A stretch of DNA of 8,162 bases from Candidatus Aminicenantota bacterium. Lineage in GTDB: Bacteria; Acidobacteriota; Aminicenantia; UBA2199. The stretch lies in the NCBI GenBank assembly GCA_024644125.1, contig JAHELQ010000222.1, positions 1 to 8,162 of the forward strand, given 5' to 3'. A model generated the notes under the pieces. It was not told the DNA's origin and ran no database searches. It saw only the letters and a program-made list of their open reading frames with translations. Position numbers and translations under genes: made by a program. Positions 1 through 7,000 of the stretch are shown in pieces (positions within the stretch are counted from its first letter, which is position 1; each line of letters opens with the position of its first letter).

Positions 1-947
1 CCGTTATCTTCGCAGCGGGCGTACATGATGTTACGTTGCGCGATTTCCGCGAAAGAATCCCTGAGCAAGATATGAATCACGCCGGCGGGATCGACATCCA
101 TTCGAAAGCTGGTCCCCCAGTAGAATAGCGGCTCAGGTACCTCATAATCCAACTCCACAGGCTTTGTCCAAAGAAATCCGTTATCCGTCGATTGGTGATA
201 ATAGACGCGGCCCGACTGCCGGCAATGACCGCTGTGCATTTTTCCCGCGCTATCCACCATGAATTGAGCGCCATACGGACAGTTTGTAGGATTTTTAGTA
301 ATCTGCAACGGGTCGCTCCATGTTTTTCCCCCGTCGTTTGATTGTCTTAAATAGATAAGATTGTAAAAAAACAGGTCATCCGGGGAACTGTATCGATGAT
401 AAAGCACATTGATCCTCCCTTCCGGTTCCACAACCATCGCGTCAATTTTGTCAAGCACTGCATCCGTCCATTCGATTTCGCCGGGTTCCGAAAAGGTGTA
501 ATTCTCGCAGATGGAGAAATCCACGGTATTGGAATCGCCGCCGCCGGGCGATGGATTGCGCACCTTGACCAACGCGTTGGCCGCCTGCACGGATCCCTGC
601 TCCCGGTCATAATGTCCCGCTTGCGCCGCCGCCGACAACAGCGTGTCGTCCGGTTGGATCACACAGGTCAGATGATTGGCGTCCACAAACGTCGTATCCA
701 TCTCATTGCCGCGAAACACAATCGTGGCCCCTTCGACAAAATCACTGCCCTCGACTTTCATCTCAACCGCTGGCACATGGGTCACGCACGATGTTGGAGA
801 TATGGAAGTCAATACCGGAATCGGATTCTCCTCCCCGGTATCCGGTTCAGGGTCCGGCCCCTGCGGCGTGAAATTCTTGCCGTCGCAACCGGCCAACACA
901 AATAGAACAACCACCAATAAAAAAACTCTCAAAAATTGCCGTTTCAT
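1..947 (-). CDS. IPT/TIG plus BNR-repeat (sialidase-like propeller) lipoprotein, partial, runs off left edge
   Basis: The reading frame is open from the ATG at 947-945 to the window edge (315 complete codons), so the C-terminus is missing. Residues 1-21 form a lipoprotein signal: basic N-region (MKRQ), hydrophobic core, and lipobox LAGC with Cys21 as the lipidated residue, followed by Asp at +2. An acidic, proline-rich tether (about 22-42) precedes an IPT/TIG immunoglobulin-like domain (about 43-147). Asp-box repeats of the S-x-D-x-G-x-x-W type begin at 203-210 (SNDGGKTW) and 253-260 (STDNGFLW). A third (EDNG) is cut by the edge. The start is supported by GAGAGG at 960-955, seven bases upstream. 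The gene is a tandem paralogue of the lipoprotein at 1160-2776; by my count about three quarters of residues match over the IPT region, fewer in the propeller. Likely anchored in a membrane facing outward. Ligand and activity are unknown, and no sialidase FRIP motif appears in the part seen. Confidence 0.88.
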   Translation of the reverse strand, partial: MKRQFLRVFLLVVVLFVLAGCDGKNFTPQGPDPEPDTGEENPIPVLTSISPTSCVTHVPAVEMKVEGSDFVEGATIVFRGNEMDTTFVDANHLTCVIQPDDTLLSAAAQAGHYDREQGSVQAANALVKVRNPSPGGGDSNTVDFSICENYTFSEPGEIEWTDAVLDKIDAMVVEPEGRINVLYHRYSSPDDLFFYNLIYLRQSNDGGKTWSDPLQITKNPTNCPYGAQFMVDSAGKMHSGHCRQSGRVYYHQSTDNGFLWTKPVELDYEVPEPLFYWGTSFRMDVDPAGVIHILLRDSFAEIAQRNIMYARCEDN

Positions 948-1159
948 TCATTCGCCTCTCTTTTTTTTATTACGTCAAACCGGAGCGGCCGCACACCAAT
1001 CTACCATTGCCCCGGCTATCTACACAAGCAAGTGGAATGCCAACCTGCCGCTCATTCTCAAAACACAGATTCAACAGGCGTATCGCCCGGAGTATAAATA
1101 AACGTCTCCCCAAAATATAACTCAGCGGTTATATTGGACAACCGGGCAGTTATAAACAG
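948..1159. other. Intergenic spacer between the two lipoprotein genes
   Basis: This 212-bp gap separates the stop of the upstream lipoprotein gene from the start of the downstream one. It contains the four-half-site element at 1117-1153, a poly-T tract at 960-968 (poly-A in the sense of the genes) just upstream of the Shine-Dalgarno, and no credible gene. Open frames crossing it on the plus strand are antisense shadows of the lipoprotein. No U-tailed hairpin is visible just after the stop codon of the upstream gene, so read-through between the two genes is possible. Confidence 0.6.
1117..1153. promoter_or_regulatory. Four-half-site 37-bp element, copy 1 (candidate operator or structured leader)
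   Basis: On the plus strand the element reads ATAACT, 4 bases, GGTTAT, ATTGG, ACAACC, 4 bases, AGTTAT. Half-sites alternate in orientation, the two like-oriented ones are 21 bp apart, and the outer pair (ATAACT/AGTTAT) is a perfect inverted repeat. It ends six bases from the stop of the upstream lipoprotein gene and lies about 170 bp upstream of the start of the downstream one. The second copy at 2878-2914 has the same spacing and matches at 26 of 37 positions. Function is inferred only from the repeated layout and position. It could be a protein-binding site, a transcribed structure, or a duplicated recombination scar. Confidence 0.5.
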
Positions 1160-2776
1160 TCAGTCCCTGACGCACGGAACGCTGCGGTAAAAATACGCGG
1201 TTTGCTCCCAGATATCGTTTTGAAATTGAATGTTCTCGCACATAATCATAACTATCATATTTCCAGATTCATCGCAACCGATATCATAAGAGGATGTGCC
1301 TCCAGGTTGGGAATAAGGCAGCAACGTTTGTTCCGTCCATGTGGCGCCGCCGTCCGTGGAGCGGCGGTTGCACACATACCCCCCTTGAATGAAAAAAACA
1401 TTGATATTCCCTGCGGCATCCACTATTATTTTTCCCAAACCGCTATGAGTGCCGGCCTTTGTCAATGCGCGGTGAGGGGACCAGGTGATACCGTTGTCGG
1501 TGGATTTCCTGAAGAAGATTCTATAGCGGTCAATGAACGGATCATTCTTGTAGAGATAGAGCAAATAGACATGATGATTGACCGGATTGACAGCCATGCG
1601 GATATCCTTGTTGTAATTGAACTGTGATTCGTTGCTCACAATCTGCTGGTCCTCCCAGGTCCCTCCTCCATCATACGACCTTCGAAAACCGATGTTCCAT
1701 TCGGTGTTCGCTCTCAATTCCTTACGATCCCTCCAGGCGGCGTACACTCGCTCCTCTCCATCACAGACGATGAAGGGCTCGGAGCCATAAAATCTTCGGG
1801 ATAGGCTCGTTGTCCACCAATGGGTACCTCCATCGTCAGAGCGCGCATGCAGGATGTTTCCCGTGTAGGATTCTATTTCCGTATCCTGTAGTAGGACATG
1901 TAGCACACCGGCTGGGTCCACAGCCATGTGGAACTTGGTGCCGCAACAACTCAAGGGTAAGTCTGTGGAGGGGGGCAATGCAACGGGCTTGTCCCAATGA
2001 AGCCCATTGTCGCGGGATTGGTGATAGAAGACCCGGCCGCCCTCGCGCCAATGGCCGCAATGCATGATGCCGCCGTTATCCACCAGGAATTGAGGCCCGG
2101 TAGGCGCGTTCGGAAGATGCCTGGTAACCTGCAAGGGCTCTTCCCAGGATTCCCCGCGGTCGTTCGATTGCCGCAGATAGATAAGGTTGTAATATCCCAG
2201 GAATTCCCGTTGATCGTATCGTTGATACAATACACTGATCTTCCCGCCGGGCTCTACGAACACCAATCTTAGATGCTCGCATCGTTTATCATTCCAATCG
2301 ATCTCCTTTTGCCCGGAAAAGGTGTAGTTGTCGCAGATCGCAAAATCCAGGGTATTGGAATCCCCCCCTCCGGGCGATGGGTTGCGTACTTTCACCAGGG
2401 CGTTGGCCGCTTGAGCGGATCCTACTTCACGGTCATAGGTTCCTATCTCTCCCGCTGCGCTGAGCAGAGTATCTTCCGGCTCGATCATGCATGTCAGTCG
2501 AGACGAGCTGACAAACGTAGTATCCATCTCTTCGCCTCGAAACACTACGTTCGCCCCATCCACAAAATCGCTCCCTTCAACCGTCATCTCAAACGCCGGC
2601 ATATGAGCCACACATGAGCCCGGAGACATCGTTGCCAACACCGGAATCGGGTTCTCCTCCTCCGGTTCAGGCTCGCCGCCGTCGCCGTTAGGCGAGACGT
2701 TTTTGCCGTCGCAACCGCCAAGGGCGAACAAGACAAACACACTTATCAAAAATATTTTACAAATTATATTCTTCAT
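1160..2776 (-). CDS. IPT/TIG plus six-Asp-box BNR propeller lipoprotein
   Basis: This encodes a 538-aa outward-facing lipoprotein. The frame stays open to 2995, but the start is placed at 2776-2774 because GAGG at 2787-2784 sits seven bases upstream and the protein then begins with a lipoprotein signal. Its hydrophobic stretch ends in LGGC, with Cys22 lipidated. A Pro/Glu-rich tether (about 23-42) and an IPT/TIG domain (about 43-147) follow. Six Asp boxes lie at 204-211, 254-261, 313-320, 367-374, 425-432 and 473-480, all fitting S-x-D-x-G-x-x-W, which predicts a six-bladed sialidase/BNR propeller. I see no FRIP motif, so sialidase activity is not supported. Carbohydrate or protein binding at the surface is the safer reading. 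It is the upstream member of a tandem pair with the partial gene at 1-947 and is transcribed divergently from the gene at 3053. The family assignment is firm; the biological role is unknown. Confidence 0.9.
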   Translation of the reverse strand: MKNIICKIFLISVFVLFALGGCDGKNVSPNGDGGEPEPEEENPIPVLATMSPGSCVAHMPAFEMTVEGSDFVDGANVVFRGEEMDTTFVSSSRLTCMIEPEDTLLSAAGEIGTYDREVGSAQAANALVKVRNPSPGGGDSNTLDFAICDNYTFSGQKEIDWNDKRCEHLRLVFVEPGGKISVLYQRYDQREFLGYYNLIYLRQSNDRGESWEEPLQVTRHLPNAPTGPQFLVDNGGIMHCGHWREGGRVFYHQSRDNGLHWDKPVALPPSTDLPLSCCGTKFHMAVDPAGVLHVLLQDTEIESYTGNILHARSDDGGTHWWTTSLSRRFYGSEPFIVCDGEERVYAAWRDRKELRANTEWNIGFRRSYDGGGTWEDQQIVSNESQFNYNKDIRMAVNPVNHHVYLLYLYKNDPFIDRYRIFFRKSTDNGITWSPHRALTKAGTHSGLGKIIVDAAGNINVFFIQGGYVCNRRSTDGGATWTEQTLLPYSQPGGTSSYDIGCDESGNMIVMIMCENIQFQNDIWEQTAYFYRSVPCVRD

Positions 2777-2783
2777 TTCCCCA

Positions 2784-2787
2784 CCTC
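2784..2787 (-). promoter_or_regulatory. Ribosome binding site that fixes the lipoprotein start
   Basis: GAGG on the minus strand is spaced seven bases from the ATG at 2776-2774. It selects this start over the in-frame ATG at 2995, which would put 73 residues with no export character in front of the lipoprotein signal. Confidence 0.75.
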
Positions 2788-2877
2788 TATATAAGTGTTG
2801 CAATTCCCATACCAAACCGATCATTTCCCGCAAAACCAGTCGTGAAGCGTGTCGTCTCTTGGTGTCGGGAGTGCTTG

Positions 2878-2914
2878 ATAACCGGTGGGTTATATTGGAT
2901 AACCGTTGGGTAAT
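2878..2914. promoter_or_regulatory. Four-half-site 37-bp element, copy 2 (candidate operator or structured leader)
   Basis: On the plus strand it reads ATAACC, GGTG, GGTTAT, ATTGG, ATAACC, GTTG, GGTAAT. Each neighbouring pair of half-sites forms an inverted repeat, two of them perfect, and the ATAACC copies are exactly 21 bp apart, about two helical turns. It lies about 100 bp upstream of the lipoprotein start at 2776 and about 140 bp upstream of the divergent gene at 3053, so it could act on either. The spacing is identical to the copy at 1117-1153. No regulator is encoded in the window. As RNA, the half-sites could form mutually exclusive short hairpins. Confidence 0.5.
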
Positions 2915-3052
2915 GTCTTGAAGGTAATTTCGCGGGCCGGTTTTTGGAAAAAGAAGATCTGATGGTGGTTTCGGGTGGCAGGGTTGGATTGGCATGGGAA
3001 ATGCATGAAAAAAATTACAAATTAAATTCTAAAATTTAAGGGGGAATTTAAA

Positions 3053-3634
3053 ATGAAAGAAAGGAAACAAACAAGAAAGTTCCATGTTTTGAGAATGACT
3101 GTCTGTGTCACGTTTATCGTGATGCTGGGATTGGCTTCCATGTTGGGAGCCCAGGATGTGACGCTTTATGCTGTCGATTGTGACGGTTATGGGTTTAACC
3201 ATGGTTGGATAGACGCGTACAAAGCCGAGGGTTATCTGGGAGCTTACGAGTATACTCACAACGATTATGCCTGCAAGAGTCTAGCCGTGAATCCGTACCG
3301 CCTGCTGAAAGCGTATGAATTCGACCGCTGGGTCGCGTCTCGACCAATTTCCGCTGTGCGGGTTTATGCCAATGTCAAGATGCATGATGGGACGGATACT
3401 TGCAATCATCTGTTGATTCAATTGCGGGCCTATGATATGGTGGATGTGGTGGCTGAGACGACGGTGAATGTCCAGGAAGGCGTGGTCAGTCACATCGAAT
3501 TGACTGTTCCGGAGCCGGAGGGTGGTTGGACACAGGAACGAGTGGACGCTCTCGAATTGTGGATCGGAGCCAAAGCGGAATGCCCAACGGCGCACCTTCT
3601 GGTCTATTTCTTCACCATCGAAATCGACTATTGA
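3053..3634 (+). CDS. Small secreted protein of unrecognised family
   Basis: This encodes 193 aa. The start is supported by AAGGGGG at 3038-3044, eight bases upstream. Residues 1-33 look like a Sec signal peptide: a long basic N-region (KERKQTRK), a hydrophobic core (about 16-31), and a probable cleavage after LGA at 33. The mature part of about 160 residues has no helical membrane segment, carries four cysteines (43, 74, 117, 177) that could form two disulfides, and alternates hydrophobic and polar residues in a way that suggests beta strands. Its last stretch (about 167-193: LELWIGAK, then LLVYFFTIEID) resembles the closing strands of a jelly-roll, but I cannot assign a family. It is transcribed divergently from the lipoprotein pair and is 465 bp from the next gene, so it is probably monocistronic. 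A periplasmic or secreted binding protein is possible; function is not claimed. Confidence 0.75.
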   Translation: MKERKQTRKFHVLRMTVCVTFIVMLGLASMLGAQDVTLYAVDCDGYGFNHGWIDAYKAEGYLGAYEYTHNDYACKSLAVNPYRLLKAYEFDRWVASRPISAVRVYANVKMHDGTDTCNHLLIQLRAYDMVDVVAETTVNVQEGVVSHIELTVPEPEGGWTQERVDALELWIGAKAECPTAHLLVYFFTIEIDY

Positions 3635-3650
3635 CGACTCAACCTAACAC

Positions 3651-3673
3651 CGCTTCGCCATAGAATCGAAGCG
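3651..3673 (+). terminator. Stem-loop just after the small secreted-protein gene (possible terminator)
   Basis: A perfect 7-bp inverted repeat, CGCTTCG and CGAAGCG, encloses a 9-base loop and begins 17 bases after the stop codon. It is followed by an A-rich stretch, not a T-tract, so it is not a canonical intrinsic terminator. It could protect the 3' end or act in a lineage that uses tail-less hairpins. Confidence 0.3.
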
Positions 3674-4087
3674 AAACCAAAAAACGAGGCGCCTGTCCCC
3701 AGATACCTGACAGGAAATTCTCCGATCAGGTAATGATTATACGGAGGGCAGGCTGCCTCCCATCTACGTATGGTATGGTTTGTCGCAGATGATGTCGCGG
3801 CAGACAGAATTCCTACTTTCATCGCCAATGGAAAATCCCCAAAATCCAGTCCCGATAATTGTTACGTAGAGGTGCGTCTCCGTGCGCGCCCGCTTTTGCG
3901 GCGGAATTTCCCGTTTTAGTCATTGAACGGGATGTGCGCGTGCTCTATTTTTTGTAAAAAAAAGTAAAAAGTAGAGAAAATCGAAAACCCTGTGTAATGA
4001 GTTTTCGTTTATAACATTATATGGAAATAACGAGTGTACGCGCCTTGCCTTTTGGATGTCGATGAAGAGACGATGCGCGCGTTTTTT

Positions 4088-4092
4088 GGAGG
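4088..4092 (+). promoter_or_regulatory. Ribosome binding site that fixes the Tricorn homologue start
   Basis: GGAGG lies seven bases ahead of the ATG at 4100-4102. It favours that start over the in-frame upstream ATG at 4034, and the resulting protein begins directly with a signal peptide. Confidence 0.8.
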
Positions 4093-4099
4093 ATTGACT

Positions 4100-7000
4100 A
4101 TGAGAAGCTTATTGGCACTATGTGTCGCAATTAGTATGGTATTACTATATCTACCCTTAAATGGAGAAGTGGATGCTCGGCTGCTGCGGGATCCCGATGT
4201 GTCGAAATCACACATTACCTTTGTGTATGCAGGCGATGTGTGGATCGTCGCCAAAGAGGGCGGGATGGCGCGGCAATTAAGTTCGCCCAAAGGCGAAGAG
4301 CTATATCCCCGTTTTTCGCCAGATGGAAGCATGATTGCCTTTAGCGGCAACTACGACGGCAACATCGATGTGTATGTGATACCGGTGAACGGCGGAATGG
4401 CGCGCCGGGTGACCCATCATCCGGAACCAGACCTGGTGGAGGACTGGTATCCCGATGGGAAGGCGTTGATGTACCGGTCGGGTATGGCGAGCTTCCGCTC
4501 GTTTGTACCGCAATTTTACAAAACATCTCCGGATGGCGGGATGCCTGAACGACTGCCGGTACCGTACGGGATGTATGGGGCGTTGTCGGATGACGGCTTG
4601 CATATCGCCTTTTCCACCATCAGTAATGTGAATCGCTCCTGGAAACGCCACCGCGGCGGACGTGCCGGCGATATCTGGGTGATGGACCTCGCCACCAGCG
4701 AGGCGGTCAATATCACCGGCAGCGACGCGAACGACGACGTGCCCATGTGGCGCGGCGACAAGATCTACTTTTTGTCGGACAGGGCCGCGGATATGCGGAG
4801 CAACATCTGGGTATACGACATGAAGACCAAACAATCACGGCAGGTGACCTTCTTCAGGGAATTCGACGTCAACTGGCCGGAGATCGGGCCGGACGAGATC
4901 GTGTTCGAAAACGGCGGACAATTACACCTATTGAATCTGGAAACCGAAAAGAGCTCGCCAGTGAAGATCACGGTGGCCACCGACCTGGCCTCGCTTCGCC
5001 CCAGAGTGGAGAAAGTCGCGAAGTTGATTCGGCACGCGGGCATCTCCCCCAGCGGAAAGCGGGTTGTACTGGAGGCGCGGGGCGAAATATTCTCGGTACC
5101 GGCGGAACATGGACCGGTGTTGAATCTGACCCAAAGCTCAGGAGTGGCGGAGCGGTATCCCGCCTGGTCTCCGGACGGCAAATGGATCGCCTATTGCAGC
5201 GACCGGTCGGGGGAATACCAATTGATAACGCGGCCTGCCGACAGAATGGGGAGCGAGACTGTCCTTACCTCGTACGACCGGGGCTTCCGGTACAATCCCC
5301 AATGGTCGCCGGACAGCAAAAAATTGGCGTTCCTGGATGAAGAGAAGAATCTCAACCTCATGGACATTGCCACCAAAAAGATTGAAGTCATCGACCGGTT
5401 GCCCGAGGGATCACATTATTCGCTCGAGGATTATGAGGTGTCGTTTTCCGCCGATGGCCGGTACATCGCCTATTATCGTAACATGCCCAACAACAATTAC
5501 GCGGTGTTTATCTATGACGTCAAGGAAAAGAAAAGCCGGCAGGTGACCTCCGGATTTTGTTCAGAGTGGGATCCTGTATTCGATCCGGACGGTAAATATC
5601 TCTATTTTGTCTCTCTCCGTTCATTCACCCCAATTTACTCCAGTATCCAGGCCACCTGGATTTACGGCAACGGCGTCCACGTCATGGCCATGGCGTTGCA
5701 GGCGGACATCCCCTCCCCCCTGGAGGTAAGAAACGACCAGGAAGGGGAAGAAACTAAAAAACCTTCCGACTCTAAAAAAGAAAAACCCAAACCTGCGGCC
5801 GAATCCAGGGCCATCGATTGGCAGGGGATCGAGAACCGCATCGTGACGCTCACGGGCAAAGCGGGAAATTACGAGAACCCGAAAGCGACATCCGGCAAAG
5901 TGCTTTATATCAGTTGGTCTTTTCATGGAGCGCCGGAGCGCAAAGGGACGTTGGTTTATTATGACCTGAAGAGCCGCGAAGAACAAACGGTTCTGGAAAA
6001 TGTGAGCGATTTTGATTTATCCGCCGACGGCAAGAAGATTTTGGTTGCGAATCGCGGGAGCTTCGGCATTGTGAATGTGGCGCCCAAGCAGAAGATGACT
6101 CCGTTGCCCGGGATCGCAGAGATGGAAATGATAGTGGATCCGCGGCAAGAATGGCGGCAGTTGTTCAATGATTCCTGGCGCTTCGAGAGGGACTTCTTCT
6201 ATGACGCCAACACCCATGGCCTGGATTGGCGGGCGATGCGGAAACAATACGGAAAATTGCTCGAAGACGCGGTAACCCGCGAGGATGTGTCGTTCGTGAT
6301 TCGCGAGTTGGTGGGAGAATTGGGAGCGGGCCATGTCTTCGTAGGCGGCGGCGACGTTGAAAAACCGGAACAGAGGAACACCGGTATGTTGGGAGTGGAT
6401 TTCAGCCTTCGGAACGGCGCATTCCAGATCGAGAAGATCATCGATGTCAGCTCCCAGAACATCGGAGTTCGATCTCCGTTACGCGAACCGGGAGTCAATA
6501 TCTCCATTGGGGATTATATCCTGGCGGTGAATGGAGTTACCCTCGACACGACCTTCGATCCCTGGGCAGGTTTCCAGGGATTGGGAGGCAAGACGGCGAT
6601 GTTGACGGTAAACGACCGGCCATCGCTGGACGGAGCCCGCGATGTGCCGGTAACCATGATGACCGACGAACGCGCCCTCCGGGAACTCGCCTGGGTGGAG
6701 GCCAATCGCCAAGCGGTGGCGGAAGCCACGGATGGCAGAGTGGGATACATTTATGTTCCCAACACTGGTACCGACGGGCAATCGGAACTGGTACGCCAAT
6801 TCCGCGCCCAATTCCATTTACAGGGCCTGGTGATCGACGAACGCTTCAACACCGGCGGGCAATTGGGCGACCGTTTTGTGGAGCTTTTGAATCGTCCTCT
6901 CTATAATTATATGTATGAACGCAACGGCAATACCAATCAATTCCCGGCTATTGCCAATACCGGCCCCAAAGTGATGCTGGCCAACGGCTGGTCGGGCTCC

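Larger units (their letters stand above)
2777..3052. other. Divergent intergenic region between lipoprotein and small secreted-protein genes
   Basis: This 276-bp gap must carry the start signals for both the minus-strand lipoprotein pair and the plus-strand gene at 3053. It contains the Shine-Dalgarno of each gene, the 37-bp element at 2878-2914 and a strongly A/T-rich stretch at about 3005-3040. I could not pick a convincing -35/-10 pair for either direction. The upstream extension of the lipoprotein frame across 2777-2995 is regarded as non-coding, because it lies ahead of a clear Shine-Dalgarno and signal peptide. Confidence 0.55.
3635..4099. other. Gene-free region with short inverted repeats and an A/T-rich leader
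   Basis: This 465-bp stretch has no credible gene; the short minus-strand frame at 3628-3828 lacks a Shine-Dalgarno and recognisable content. It holds perfect inverted repeats CGCTTCG/CGAAGCG (3651-3673), CCTGTC/GACAGG (3692-3714) and CCCGTT/AACGGG (3910-3931), and a bulged stem at 3743-3760. A GC-rich patch at about 3867-3940 contains a directly repeated GTGCGCG (3882-3888 and 3934-3940). From about 3945 to 4030 it becomes strongly A/T-rich, where the promoter of the peptidase gene most likely lies; no single consensus pair stands out. Confidence 0.55.

Noticed and set aside
396..1101. Long plus-strand open frames at 396-905 and 676-1101
   Set aside because: The first lies wholly and the second mostly opposite the lipoprotein gene at 1-947; they are rich in Arg/His or Ser/Thr, with no recognisable domain or signal, as expected of antisense frames in GC-rich coding DNA.
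2878..2914. Tandem 21-bp repeat read as a coding repeat in a 72-codon plus-strand frame (2703-2921)
   Set aside because: The frame overlaps the antisense of the lipoprotein N-terminus and has no Shine-Dalgarno; the repeat is better explained as a DNA or RNA element.
1117..2914. CRISPR array or integron-type cassette sites
   Set aside because: Only two copies 1.7 kb apart, no short regular spacers, and no attC-like conserved core, Cas or integrase gene in the window.
2777..2995. N-terminal extension of the lipoprotein frame to an ATG at 2995
   Set aside because: The 73 extra residues have no export character, precede a clear Shine-Dalgarno plus lipoprotein signal, and overlap the 37-bp repeat element.
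4034..4099. Upstream ATG extending the Tricorn homologue by 22 residues
   Set aside because: It would bury the signal peptide and ignore the GGAGG seven bases before the ATG at 4100.
4100..4126. Possible lipobox at Cys8 of the Tricorn homologue (LALC)
   Set aside because: The cysteine sits too near the N-terminus and within the hydrophobic core; an ordinary signal peptide cleaved after VDA fits better.
4301..4834. Minus-strand open frame of 177 codons inside the Tricorn gene
   Set aside because: It is fully antisense to strongly conserved propeller sequence and has no family features.
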